A stretch of DNA of 64,000 nucleotides. Origin: Erpobdella octoculata. Lineage: Eukaryota; Annelida; Clitellata; Hirudinida; Erpobdellidae. The position numbers and the translations under genes were made by a program. The stretch covers positions 25,265,692 through 25,329,691 of the forward strand of contig OZ022244.1 in assembly GCA_963978895.1 (NCBI GenBank), given 5' to 3'. Each line of letters opens with the position of its first letter. The stretch's first letter is position 1. Below are positions 47,736-62,700 of this stretch, in pieces. The notes under the pieces are model-generated. The model did no database searches and was not told where the DNA came from. It saw only the letters and a program-made list of their open reading frames with translations.

Positions 47736-50700
47736 TCAAATTTACTTAAAACATGATTATTTCGAAGACGTTAGGTGTTTTAATAAGAAAAACATGAAAA
47801 ATATAACGGGGGATCTGACACTTCACAGAAAATTAAATTTTTTGGAATTTCCAAATTTTGAAAAATTCTGCGATAACGGTATCACAAGTTTTTTCGTTTT
47901 TTCGAAGTTTTCAAAGTTGCTTGAAACATGATTATTTTGAAGACGTTAGGTGTTCTAATAAGAAACAACATGAGAAGTATAACGGGGGATCTGACACTTC
48001 ACAGAAAATTAAATTTTTCGAAATTTCCGAATTTTGAAAAAGTCTGCGATACCGGTATCACAAGTTTTTTCGTTTTTTCAAGTTTTAAAATTTGCTTAAA
48101 ACATGATTATTTCGAAATCGTTAGGTGTTCTAATACGAAAAAACATGAAAAATATAACGGGGGATCTGACACTTCACAGAAAATTGACTTTTTAAGAATT
48201 TCGGAATTTTGAAAAATTCTGCGATACCGATATCACAAGTTTTTACGTTTTTTCGAAGTTTTCAAATTTGCTTAAAACATGATTATTTCGAAGACGTTAG
48301 GTGTTCTAATACGAAAAAACATGAAAATTATAACAGGGGATCTGACACTTCACAGAAAATTAAGTTTTTTGGAATTTCCGAATTTTGAAAAATTCTGCGA
48401 TACCGGTATCACAAATTTTTTTATTTTTTTAAAGTTTTCACATTTACTTAAAACATGATTATTTCGAAGACGTTAGGTGTTCTAATACGAAAAAACATGA
48501 AAAATATAACAGGGGATCTAGAAAATTGGAATTTTAGAAATTTTGGAATTTTGAAAAATTCTGCGATACCGGTATCACAATTTTTTTCGTTTTTTCGAAG
48601 TTTTCAAATTTACTTAAAACATGATTATTTCGAAGACGTTAGGTGTTCTAATACGAAAAAACATGAAAAATATAACAGAGGATCTGACACTTCACAGAAA
48701 ATTGACTTTTTAGGAATTTCGGAATTTTGAAAAATTCCGCGATACCGGTATCACAAGTTTTTTCGTTTTTTCGAAGTTTTCAAGTTTATTTAAAACGTGA
48801 TTATTTCGAAGACGTTAGGTGATCTAATACGAAAAAACATGAAAATTATAACTTCACAAAAAATTGACTTTTTAGGAATTTCGGAATTTGAAAAATTCTG
48901 CGATACCGGTATCACAAGTTTTTTCGTTTTTTGGAAGTTTTCAAGTATACTTAAAACATGATTATTTCGAAGACGTTAGGTGATCTAATACGAAAAAACA
49001 TGAAAAATATAACAGGGGATCTGACACTTCACAGAAAATTGACTTTTTAGGAATTTCGGAATTTTGAAAAAATCTGCGATACCGGTATCACAAGTTTTTT
49101 CGTTTTTTCGAAGTTTTCAAATTTAATTAAAACGTGATTATTTCGAAGACGTTAAGTGTTCTAATACGAAAAAACATGAAAATTATAACTTCACAGAAAA
49201 TTGACTTTTTAGCAATTTTGGAATTTTGAAAAATTCTTCGATACCGGTATCACAAATTTTTTCGTTTTCTCGAAGTTTTCAAATTTACTTAAAACATGAT
49301 TATTTCGAAGACATTAGGTGTTCTAATACGAAAAAACATGAAAAATATAACTGGGGATCTGACATTTTACAGAAAATTGACTTTTTAGAAATTTCGGAAT
49401 TTTGAAAAATTCTGCGATACCGGTATCACAAGTTTTTTCGTTTTTTCGAAGTTTTCAAATTTAATTAAAACGTGATTATTTCGAAGACGTTAGGTGTTCT
49501 AATACGAAAAAACATGAAAAATATAACAGGGGATCTGACACTTCACAGAAAATTGATTTTTTAGGAATTTCGAAATTTTGAAAAATTCTGCGATACCGGT
49601 ATCACAAGTTTTTTCTTTTTTTCGAAGTTTTCAAATTTAATTAAAACGTGATTATTTCGAAGACGTTAAGTGTTCTAATACGAAAAAACATGAAAATTAT
49701 AACTTCACAGAAAATTGACTTTTTAGGAAGTTCGGAATTTTGAAAAATTCTTCGATACCGGTATCACAAATTTTTTCGTTTTCTCGAAGTTTTCAAATTT
49801 ACTTAAAACATGATTATTTCGAAGACGTTAGGTGTTCTAATACGAAAAAACATGAAAAATATAACAGGGGATCTGACACTTCACAGAAAATTGACTTTTT
49901 AGGAATTTCGGAATTTTGAAAAATTCTGCAATACCGGTATCACAAGTTTTTTCGTTTTTTCGAAGTTTTCAAAACGTGATTATTTCGAAGACGTTAGGTG
50001 TTCTATTACGAAAAAGCATGAAAATTATAACGTGGGATCTGACACTTCACAGAAAATTAAGTTTTTTGGAATTTCCGAATTTTGAAAAATTCTGCGATAC
50101 CGGTATTACAAATTTTTTCGTTTTTTTTTAGTTTTCACATTTACTTAAAACAGGATTATTTCGAAGACGTTAGGTGTTCTAATACGAAAAAATAAGAAAA
50201 ACATAACAGGGGATCTGACACTTCACAGAAAATTGGATTTTTAGAAATTTTTAAATTTTTAAAAATTCTGCGATACCGGTATCACAAATTTTTTCGTTTT
50301 TTTTAAGTTTTCAAATTTGCTTAAAACATGATTATTTCGAAGACGTTAGGTGTTCTAATACGAAAAAACATGAACATTTTAACGGAGGATCTGACACTTC
50401 ACAGAAAATTAAGTTTTTTGGAATTTCCGAATTTTGAAAAATTCTGCGATACCGGTATTACAAATTTTTTCGTTTTTTTTTAGTTTTCACATTTACTTAA
50501 AACAGGATTATTTCGAAGACGTTAGGTGTTCTAATACGAAAAAATAAGAAAAACATAACAGGGGATCTGACACTTCACAGAAAATTGGATTTTTAGAAAT
50601 TTTTAAATTTTTAAAAATTCTGCGATACCGGTATCACAAATTTTTTCGTTTTTTTTAAGTTTTCAAATTTGCTTAAAACATGATTATTTCAAAGACCTTT

Positions 50701-53700
50701 GGTGTTCTAATACGAAAAAACATGAAAATTATAACGGGGGATCTGACACTTCACAGAAAATTAAGTTTTTCGGAATTTCCCAATTTTGAAAAATTCTACG
50801 ATACCGGTATCACAAATTTTTTCGTTTTTTTGAAGTTTTCAAATTTACTTAAAACATGATTATTTCCAAGACGTTAGGTGTTCTATTACGAAAAAAAATG
50901 AAATGTTATAACGGGGGATCTGACATTTTACAGAAAATTGACTTTTTAGAAATTTCGGATTTTTGAAAAATTCTGCGATACCGGTATCACAAATTTTTTC
51001 GTTTTTTCGGAGTTTTCAAATTTACCTAAAACATGATTATTTCGAAGACGTTAGGTGTCCTAATACGAAAAAACATGAAAAATATAACAGGGGGTCTGAC
51101 ACTTCACAGAAAATTGACTTTTTAGGAATTTCGGAATTTTGAAAAATACTGCGGGGGATCTGACACTTCACAGAAAATTGAGTTTTTTGGAATTTCCCAA
51201 TTTTGAAAAATACTGCGATACCGGTTTCACAAATTTTTTTGTTTTTTTAAAGTTTTCAAATTTACTTAAAACATAATTATTTCGAAGACGTTAGGTGTTC
51301 TATTACAAAAAAAAATGAAAATTATAACGGGGGATCTGACATTTTACAGAAAATTGACTTTTTAGAAATTTTGGAATTTTGAAAAATTCTGCAATACCGG
51401 TATCACAAGTTTTTTCCTTTTTTCGAAGTTTTCAAATTTAATTAAAACATAATTATTTCGAAGACGTTAGGTGTTCTATTACGAAAAAAAATGAAAATTA
51501 TAACGGGGGATCTGACATTTTACAGAAAATTGACTTTTTAGGAATTTCGGAATTTTGAAAAATTCTGCGATACCGATATCACAAGTTTTTTCGTTTTTTT
51601 GAAGTTTTCACATTTGCTTAAAACATGATTATTTCGAAGACGTTAGGTGTTCTAATACGAAAAAACATGAACATTTTAACGGAGGATCTGACACTTCACA
51701 GAAAATTAAGTTTTTTGGAATTTCCGAATTTTGAAAAATTCTGCGATACCGGTATCACAAATTTTTTCGTTTTTTTTTAGTTTTCACATTTACTTAAAAC
51801 AGGATTATTTCGAAGACGTTAGGTGTTCTAATACGAAAAAATAAGAAAAACATAACAGGGGATCTGACACTTCACAGAAAATTGGATTTTTAGAAATTTT
51901 TAAATTTTTAAAAATTCTGCGATACCGGTATCACAAATTTTTTCGTTTTTTTGAAGTTTTCAAATTTGCTTAAAACATGATTATTTCCAAGACGTTAGGT
52001 GTTCTATTACGAAAAAAAATGAAATGTTATAACGGGGGATCTGACATTTTACAGAAAATTGACTTTTTAGAAATTTCGGATTTTTGAATAATTCTGCGAT
52101 ACCGGTATCACAAATTTTTTCGTTTTTTCGGAGTTTTCAAATTTACCTAAAACATGATAATTTCGAAGACGTTAGGTGTCCTAATACGAAAAAACATGAA
52201 AAATATAACAGGGGGTCTGACACTTCACAGAAAATTGACTTTTTAGGAATTTCGGAATTTTGAAAAATACTGCGATACCGGTATCACAAGTTTTTTCGTT
52301 TTTTCGAAGTTTTCAAATTTAATTTAAACATAATTATTTCGAAGACGTTAGGTGTTCTATTACGAAAAAAAATGAAAATTATAACGGGGGATCTGACATT
52401 TTACAGAAAATTGACTTTTTTGAAATTTTGGAATTTTCAAAAATTCTGCGATACCGGTATCACAATTTTTTTCGTTTTTTTGAAGTTTTCACATTTGCTT
52501 AAAACATGATTATTTCGAAGACGTTAGGTGTTCTCATACGAAAAAACATGAAAATTATAACGGGGGATCTGACACTTCACAGAAAATTGAGTTTTTTGGA
52601 ATTTCCCAATTTTGAAAAATACTGCAATACCGGTTTCACAAATTTTTTCGTTTTTTTAAAGTTTTCAAATTTACTTAAAACATAATTATTTCGAAGACGT
52701 TAGGTGTTCTATTACGAAAAAAAATGAAAATTATAACGGGGGATCTGACATTTTACAGAAAATTGACTTTTTAGAAATTTTGGAATTTTGAAAAATTCTG
52801 CGATACCGGTATCACAAGTTTTTTCGTTTTTTCGAAGTTTTCAAATTTAATTAAAACGTGATTATTTCGAAGACGTTAGGTGTTCTATTACGAAAAAGCA
52901 TGAAAATTATAACGTGGGATCTGACACTTCACAGAAAATTGGATTTTTAGAAATTTTTAAATTTTTAAAAATTCTGCGATACAGGTATCCCAAATTTTTT
53001 CGTTTTTTTGAAGTTTTCAAATTTGCTTAAAACATGATTATTTCAAAGACGTTTGGTGTTCTAATACGAAAAAACATGAAAATTATAACGGGGGATCTGA
53101 CACTTCACAGAAAATTAAGTTTTTCGGAATTTCCCATTTTTGAAAAATTCTACGATACCGGTATCACAAATTTTTTCGTTTTTTTGAAGTTTTCAAATTT
53201 ACTTAAAACTTGATTATTTCCAAGACGTTAGGTGTTCTATTACGAAAAAAAATGAAATGTTATAACGGGGGATCTGACATTTTACAGAAAATTGACTTTT
53301 TAGAAATTTCGGATTTTTGAAAAATTCTGCGATACCGGTATCACAAATTTTTTCGTTTTTTCGGAGTTTTCAAATTTACCTAAAACATGATTATTTCGAA
53401 GACGTTAGGTGTCCTAATACGAAAAAACATGAAAAATATAACAGGGGGTCTGACACTTCACAGAAAATTGACTTTTTAGGAATTTCGGAATTTTGAAAAA
53501 TACTGCGATACCGGTATCACAAGTTTTTTCGTTTTTTCGAAGTTTTCAAATTTAATTAAAACATGATTATTTCGAAGACGTTAGGTGTACTATTACGAAA
53601 AAACATGAAAATTATAACGGGGGATCTGACATTTTACAGAAAATTGACTTTTTAGGAATTTCAGAGTTTTGAAAAATTCTGCGATACCGGTATCACAATT

Positions 53701-56700
53701 TTTTTCGTTTTTTTTGAAGTTTTCACATTTGCTTAAAACATGATTATTTCGAAGACGTTAGGTGTTCTCATACGAAAAAACATGAAAATTATAACGGGAG
53801 ATCTGACACTTCACAGAAAATTAAGTTTTTTGGAATATCCCAATTTTGAAAAATACTGCGATACCGGTTTCACAAATTTTTTCGTTTTTTCGGAGTTTTC
53901 AAATTTACCTAAAACATGATTATTTCGAAGACGTTAGGTGTCCTAATACGAAAAAACATGAAAAATATAACAGGGGGTCTGACACTTCACAGAAAATTGA
54001 CTTTTTAGGAATTTCGGAATTTTGAAAAATACTGCGATACCGGTATCACAAGTTTTTTCGTTTTTTCGAAGTTTTCAAATTTAATTAAAACATGATTATT
54101 TCGAAGACGTTAGGTGTACTATTACGAAAAAAAATGAAAATTATAACGGGGGATCTGACATTTTACAGAAAATTGACTTTTTAGGAATTTCGGAATTTTG
54201 AAAAATTCTGCGATACCGATATCACAAGTTTTTTCGTTTTTTTGAAGTTTTCACATTTGCTTAAAACATGATTATTTCGAAGACGTTAGGTGTTCTAATA
54301 CGAAAAAACATGAACATTTTAACGGAGGATCTGACACTTCACAGAAAATTAAGTTTTTTGGAATTTCCGAATTTTGAAAAATTCTGCGATACCGGTATCA
54401 CAAATTTTTTCGTTTTTTTTTAGTTTTCACATTTACTTAAAACAGGATTATTTCGAAGACGTTAGGTGTTCTAATACGAAAAAATAAGAAAAACATAACA
54501 GGGGATCTGACACTTCACAGAAAATTGGATTTTTAGAAATTTTTAAATTTTTAAAAATTCTGCGATACCGGTATCACAAATTTTTTCGTTTTTTTGAAGT
54601 TTTCAAATTTGCTTAAAACATGATTATTTCCAAGACGTTAGGTGTTCTATTACGAAAAAAAATGAAATGTTATAACGGGGGATCTGACATTTTACAGAAA
54701 ATTGACTTTTTAGAAATTTCGGATTTTTGAATAATTCTGCGATACCGGTATCACAAATTTTTTCGTTTTTTCGGAGTTTTCAAATTTACCTAAAACATGA
54801 TTATTTCGAAGACGTTAGGTGTCCTAATACGAAAAAACATGAAAAATATAACAGGGGGTCTGACACTTCACAGAAAATTGACTTTTTAGGAATTTCGGAA
54901 TTTTGAAAAATACTGCGATACCGGTATCACAAGTTTTTTCGTTTTTTCGAAGTTTTCAAATTTAATTAAAACATGATTATTTCGAAGACGTTAGGTGTAC
55001 TATTACGAAAAAACATGAAAATTATAACGGGGGATCTGACATTTTACAGAAAATTGACTTTTTAGGAATTTCAGAGTTTTGAAAAATTCTGCGATACCGG
55101 TATCACAATTTTTTTCGTTTTTTTTGAAGTTTTCACATTTGCTTAAAACATGATTATTTCGAAGACGTTAGGTGTTCTCATACGAAAAAACCTGAAAATT
55201 ATAACGGGAGATCTGACACTTCACAGAAAATTAAGTTTTTTGGAATATCCCAATTTTGAAAAATACTGCGATACCGGTTTCACAAATTTTTTCGTTTTTT
55301 CGGAGTTTTCAAATTTACCTAAAACATGATTATTTCGAAGACGTTAGGTGTCCTAATACGAAAAAACATGAAAAATATAACAGGGGGTCTGACACTTCAC
55401 AGAAAATTGACTTTTTAGGAATTTCGGAATTTTGAAAAATACTGCGATACCGGTATCACAAGTTTTTTCGTTTTTTCGAAGTTTTCAAATTTAATTAAAA
55501 CATAATTATTTCGAAGACGTTAGGTGTTCTATTACGAAAAAAAATGAAAATTATAACGGGGGATCTGACATTTTACAGAAAATTGACTTTTTAAAAATTT
55601 TGGAATTTTGAAAAATTCTGCGATACCGGTATCACAAGTTTTTCCGTTTTTTTGAAGTTTTCACATTTGCTTAAAACATGATTATTTCGAAGACGTTAGG
55701 TGTTCTCATACGAAAAAACATGAAAATTATAACGGGGGATCTGACACTTCACAGAAAATTGAGTTTTTTGGAATTTCCCAATTTTGAAAAATACTGCGAT
55801 ACCGGTATAACAAGTTTTTTCGTTTTTTCGAAGTTTTCAAATTTACTTAAAACATGATTATTTCGAAGACGTTAGGTGTTCTAATACGAAAAAATAAGAA
55901 AAACATAACAGGGGATCTGACGCTTCACAGAAAATTGACTTTTTAGGAATTTCGGAATTTTGAAAAATTCTGCGATATCACAAGTTTTTTCGTTTTTTCG
56001 AAGTTTTCAAATTTAATTAAAACATGATTATTTCGAAGACGTTAGGTGTTCTAATACGAAAAAACATGAAAAATATAACTGGAGATCTGACATTTTACAG
56101 AAAATTGACTTTTTAGAAATTTTGGAATTTTGAAAAATTCTGCGATACCGGTATCACAAGTTTTTTCGTTTTTTTGAAGTTTTCACATTTGCTTAAAACA
56201 TGATTATTTCGAAGACGTTAGGTGTTCTCATACGAAAAAACATGAAAATTATAACGGGGGATCTGACACTTCACAGAAAATTGAGTTTTTTGGAATTTCC
56301 CAATTTCGAAAAATACTGCGATACGGTTTCACAAATTTTTTCGTTTTTTTAAAGTTTTCAAATTTACTTAAAACATGATTATTTCAAAAACTTTAGGTGT
56401 TCTAATACGAAAAAACATGAAAAATATAACTGGAGATCTGACATTTCACAGAAAATTGACTTTTTAGACATTTCTGAATTTTGAAAAATTTTGCGATACC
56501 GGTATCACAAATTTTTTCGTTTTTTTAAAGTTTTCAAATTTACTTAAAACATGATTATTTCAAAAACTTTAGGTGTTCTAATACGAAAAAACATGAAAAA
56601 TATAACTGGAGATCTGACATTTCACAGAAAATTGACTTTTTAGACATTTCTGAATTTTGAAAAATTTTGCGATACCGGTATCACAAATTTTTTCGTTTTT

Positions 56701-59700
56701 TTAAAGTTTTCAAATTTACTTAAAACATGATTATTTCGAAGACGTTAGGTGTTCTAATACGAAAAAACATGAAAAATATAACAGGAGATCTGACACTTCA
56801 CAGAAAATTGACTTTTTAGGAATTTCGGAATTTTGAAAAATACTGCGATACCGGTATAACAAGTTTTTTCGTTTTTTCGAAGTTTTCAAATTTACTTAAA
56901 ACATGATTATTTCAAAAACGTTAGGTGTTCTAAAACGAAAAAACATGAAAAATATAACTGGGGATCTCACATTTTACAGAAAATTGTTTTTTTAGAATAT
57001 TCGGAATTTTGAAAAATTCTGCGATATCACAAGTTTTTTCGTTTTTTCGAAGTTTTCAAATTTAATTAAAACATGATTATTTCGAAGACGTTAGGTGTTC
57101 TAATACGAAAAAACATGAAAATTATAACGGGGGATCTGACACTTCACAGAAAATTGAGTTTTTTGGAATTTCCCAATTTCGAAAAATACTGCGATACGGT
57201 TTCACAAATTTTTTCGTTTTTTTAAAGTTTTCAAATTTACTTAAAACATGATTATTTCAAAAACTTTAGGTGTTCTAATACGAAAAAACATGAAAAATAT
57301 AACTGGAGATCTGACATTTCACAGAAAATTGACTTTTTAGACATTTCTGAATTTTGAAAAATTCTGCGATACCAATATCACAAATTTTTTCGTTTTTTCG
57401 AAGTTTTCAAATTTACTTAAAACATGATTATTTCGAAGACGTTAGGTGTTCTAATACGAAAAAACCTTGAAAAATATAACGGGGGATCTGACACTTCACA
57501 GAAAATTGACTTTTTAGAAGTTTCGGAATTTTGAAAAATTCTGCGATACCGGTATCACAAGTTTTTTCGTTTTTTTGAAGTTTTCAAATTTTCTTAAAAC
57601 ATGATGTATTCAAAGACGTTTGGTGTTCTAATACGAAAAAACATGAAAATTATAACGGGGGATTTGACACTTCACAGAAAATTAAGTTTTTCGGAATTTC
57701 CCAATTTTGAAAAATTCAGCGATACCGGTATCACAAGTTTTTTCGAAGTTTTCAAATTTAATTAAAACATGATTATTTCGAAGACGTTAGGTGTTCTATT
57801 ACGAAAAAACATGAAAATTATAACGGGGGATCTGACATTTTGCAGAAAATTGACTTTTTAGAAATTTCGGAATTTTGAAAAATTCTGCGATACCGGTATC
57901 ACAAGTTTTTTCGTTTTTTTCGAAGTTTTCAAATTTAATTAAAACATAATTATTTCGAAGACGTTAGGTATTCTATTACGAAAAAAAATGAAAATTATAA
58001 CGGGGGATCTGACATTTTACAGAAAATTGAATTTTTAGAAATTTTGGAAGTTTGAAAAATTCTGCGATACCGGTATCACAAGTTTTTTCGTTTTTTTGAA
58101 GTTTTCAAATTTACCTAAAACATGATTATTTCGAAGACGTTAGGTGTCCAAATACGAAAAAACATGAAAAATATAACAGGGGATCTGACACTTCACAGAA
58201 AATTGACTTTTTAGGAATTTCGGAATTTTGAAAAATACTGCGATACCGGTATCACAAGTTTTTTCGTTTTTTTGAAGTTTTCAAATTTAATTAAAACATG
58301 ATTATTTCGAAGACGTTAGGTGTACTATTACGAAAAAACATGAAAATTATAACGGGGGATCTGACATTTTACAGAAAATTGACTTTTTAGAAATTTCGGA
58401 ATTTTGAAAAATTCTGCGATACCGGTATCACAAGTTTTTTCGTTTTTTCGAAGTTTTCAAATTTACTTAAAACGGGGGGGATCTGACATTTTACAGAAAA
58501 TTGACTTTTTAGAAATTTTGGAATTTTGAAAAATTCTGCGATACTGGTATCACAAGTTTTTTCGTTTGCTTAAAACATGATTATTTCGAAGACGTTAGGT
58601 GTTCTAATACGAAAAAACATGAAAAACATAACAGGGGATCTAACATTTTACAGAAAATTGATTTTTTAGAAATTTCGAATTTTTGAAAAATTCTGCGATA
58701 CCGGTATCACAAATTTTTTCGTTTTTTCGGAGTTTTCAAATTTACTTAAAACATGATTATTTCGAAGACGTTAGGTGTCCTAATACGAAAAAACATGGAA
58801 AATATAACGGGGGATCTGACGCTTCACAGAAAATTGACTTTTTAGGAATTTCGGAATTTTGAAAAATTCTGCGATATCACAAGTTTTTTCGTTTTTTCGA
58901 AGTTTTCAACTTTAATTAAAACATGATTATTTCGAAGACGTTAGGTGTTCTAATACGAAAAAACATGAAAAATATAACTGGAGATCTGACATTTTACAGA
59001 AAATGACTTTTTAGAAATTTTGGAATTTTGAAAAATTCTGCGATACCGGTATCACAAGTTTTTTCGTTTTTTTGAAGTTTTCACATTTGCTTAAAACATG
59101 ATTATTTCGAAGACGTTAGGTGTTCTCATACGAAAAAACATGAAAATTATAACGGGGGATCTGACACTTCACAGAAAATTGAGTTTTTTGGAATTTCCCA
59201 ATTTCGAAAAATACTGCGATACGGTTTCACAAATTTTTTCGTTTTTTTAAAGTTTTCAAATTTACTTAAAACATGATTATTTCAAAAACTTTAGGTGTTC
59301 TAATACGAAAAAACATGAAAAATATAACTGGAGATCTGACATTTCACAGAAAATTGACTTTTTAGACATTTCTGAATTTTGAAAAATTTTGCGATACCGG
59401 TATCACAAGTTTTTTCGTTTTTTTGAAGTTTTCACATTTGCTTAAAACATTATTATTTCGAAGACGTTAGGTGTTCTCATACGAAAAAACATGAAAATTA
59501 TAACGGGGGATCTGACATTTTACAGAAAATTGACTTTTTAGAAATTTCGGAATTTTGAAAAATTCTGCGATACCGGTATCACAAGTTTTTTCGTTTTTTC
59601 GAAGTTTTCAAATTTACTTAAAACGGGGGGATCTGACATTTTACAGAAAATTGACTTTTTAGAAATTTTGGAATTTTGAAAAATTCTGCGATACTGGTAT

Positions 59701-62700
59701 CACAAGTTTTTTCGTTTGCTTAAAACATGATTATTTCGAAGACGTTAGGTGTTCTAATACGAAAAAACATGAAAAACATAACAGGGGATCTAACATTTTA
59801 CAGAAAATTGATTTTTTAGAAATTTCGGATTTTTGAAAAATTCTGCGATACCGGTATCACAAATTTTTTTTTTTCTTCGGAGTTTTCAAATTTACTTAAA
59901 ACATGATTATTTCGAAGACGTTAGGTGTCCTAATACGAAAAAACATGAAAAATATAACAGGGGATCTGACACTTCACAGAAAATTGACTTTTTAGGAATT
60001 TCGGAATTTTGAAAAATACTGCGATACCGGTATCACTAGTTTTTTCGTTTTTTCGAAGTTTTCAAATTTAATTAAAACATGATTATTTCGAAGACGTTAG
60101 GTGTACTATTACGACAAAACATGAAAATTTAAAGTTTTCAAATTTACTTAAAACATGATTATTTCAAAAACTTGTGTTCTAATACGAAAAAACATGAAAA
60201 TTATAACGGGGGATTTGACACTTCACAGAAAATTAAGTTTTTCGGAATTTCCCAATTTTGAAAAATTCAGCGATACCGGTATCACAAGTTTTTTCGAAGT
60301 TTTCAAATTTAATTAAAACATGATTATTTCGAAGACGTTAGGTGTTCTAATACGAAAAAACATGAAAAATATAACTGGAGATCTGACATTTCACAGAAAA
60401 TTGACTTTTTAGACATTTCTGAATTTTGAAAAATTTTGCGATACCGGTATCACAAATTTTTTCGTTTTTTCGAAGTTTTCAAATTTACTTAAAACATGAT
60501 TATTTCGAAGACGTTAGGTGTTCTAATACGAAAAAACATGAAAAATATAACAGGAGATCTGACACTTCACAGAAAATTGACTTTTTAGGAATTTCGGAAT
60601 TTTGAAAAATACTGCGATACCGGTATAACAAGTTTTTTCGTTTTTTCGGAGTTTTCAAATTTACTTAAAACATGATTATTTCAAAAACGTTAGGTGTTCT
60701 AAAACGAAAAAACATGAAAAATATAACTGGGGATCTCACATTTTACAGAAAATTGTTTTTTTAGAATATTCGGAATTTTGAAAAATTCTGCGATATCACA
60801 AGTTTTTTCGTTTTTTCGAAGTTTTCAAATTTAATTAAAACATCATTATTTCGAAGACGTTAGGTGTTCTAATACGAAAAAGCATGAAAATTATAACGGG
60901 GGATCTGACACTTCACAGAAAATTGAGTTTTTTGGAATTTCCCAATTTCGAAAAATACTGCGATACGGTTTCACAAATTTTTTCGTTTTTTTAAAGTTTT
61001 CAAATTTACTTAAAACATGATTATTTCAAAAACTTTAGGTGTTCTAATACGAAAAAACATGAAAAATATAACTGGAGATCTGACATTTCACAGAAAATTG
61101 ACTTTTTAGACATTTCTGAATTTTGAAAAATTCTGCGATACCAATATCACAAATTTTTTCGTTTTTTCGAAGTTTTCAAATTTACTTAAAACATGATTAT
61201 TTCGAAGACGTTAGGTGTTCTAATACGAAAAAACCTTGAAAAATATAACGGGGGATCTGACACTTCACAGAAAATTGACTTTTTAGAAGTTTCGGAATTT
61301 TGAAAAATTCTGCGATACCGGTATCACAAGTTTTTTCGTTTTTTTGAAGTTTTCAAATTTGTTTAAAACATGATGTATTCAAAGACGTTTGGTGTTCTAA
61401 TACGAAAAAACATGAAAATTATAACGGGGGATTTGACACTTCACAGAAAATTAAGTTTTTCGGAATTTCCCAATTTTGAAAAATTCAGCGATACCGGTAT
61501 CACAAGTTTTTTCGAAGTTTTCAAATTTAATTAAAACATGATTATTTCGAAGACGTTAGGTGTTCTATTACGAAAAAACATGAAAATTATAACGGGGGAT
61601 CTGACATTTCACAGAAAATTGACTTTTTAGACATTTCTGAATTTTGAAAAATTCTGCGATACCAATATCACAAATTTTTTCGTTTTTTCGAAGTTTTCAA
61701 ATTTGCTTAAAACATGATTATTTCGAAGACGTTAGGTGTTCTCATACGAAAAAACATGAAAATTATAACGGGGGATCTGACACTTCACAGAAAATTGAGT
61801 TTTTTGGAATTTCCCAATTTTGAAAAATACTGCGATACCGGTATAACAAGTTTTTTCGTTTTTTCGAAGTTTTCAAATTTACTTAAAACATAATTATTTC
61901 GAAGACGTTAGGTGTTCTAAAACGAAAAAACATGAAAAATATAACTGGGGATCTCACATTTTACAGAAAATTGTTTTTTTAGAATATTCGGAATTTTGAA
62001 AAATTCTGCGATATCACAAGTTTTTTCGTTTTTTCGAAGTTTTCAAATTTAATTAAAACATGATTATTTCGAAGACGTTAGGTGTTCTAATACGAAAAAA
62101 CATGAAAAATATAACTGGAGATCTGACATTTTACAGAAAATTGACTTTTTAGAAATTTTGGAATTTTGAAAAATTCTGCGATACCGGTATCACAAGTTTT
62201 TTCGTTTTTTTGAAGTTTTCACATTTGCTTAAAACATGATTATTTCGAAGACGTTAGGTGTTCTCATACGAAAAAACATGAAAATTATAACGGGGGATCT
62301 GACACTTCACAGAAAATTGAGTTTTTTGGAATTTCCCAATTTCGAAAAATACTGCGATACGGTTTCACAAATTTTTTCGTTTTTTTAAAGTTTTCAAATT
62401 TACTTAAAACATGATTATTTCAAAAACTTTAGGTGTTCTAATACGAAAAAACATGAAAAATATAACTGGAGATCTGACATTTTACAGAAAATTGACTTTT
62501 TAGAAATTTTGGAATTTTGAAAAATTCTGCGATACCGGTATCACAAGTTTTTTCGTTTTTTTGAAGTTTTCACATTTGCTTAAAACATGATTATTTCGAA
62601 GACGTTAGGTGTTCTCATACGAAAAAACATGAAAATTATAACGGGGGATCTGACACTTCACAGAAAATTGAGTTTTTTGGAATTTCCCAATTTCGAAAAA

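Noticed and set aside
47928..50131. Several 70-95 codon frames in the satellite
   Set aside because: They recur with the monomer and are interrupted unpredictably; they are satellite readings.
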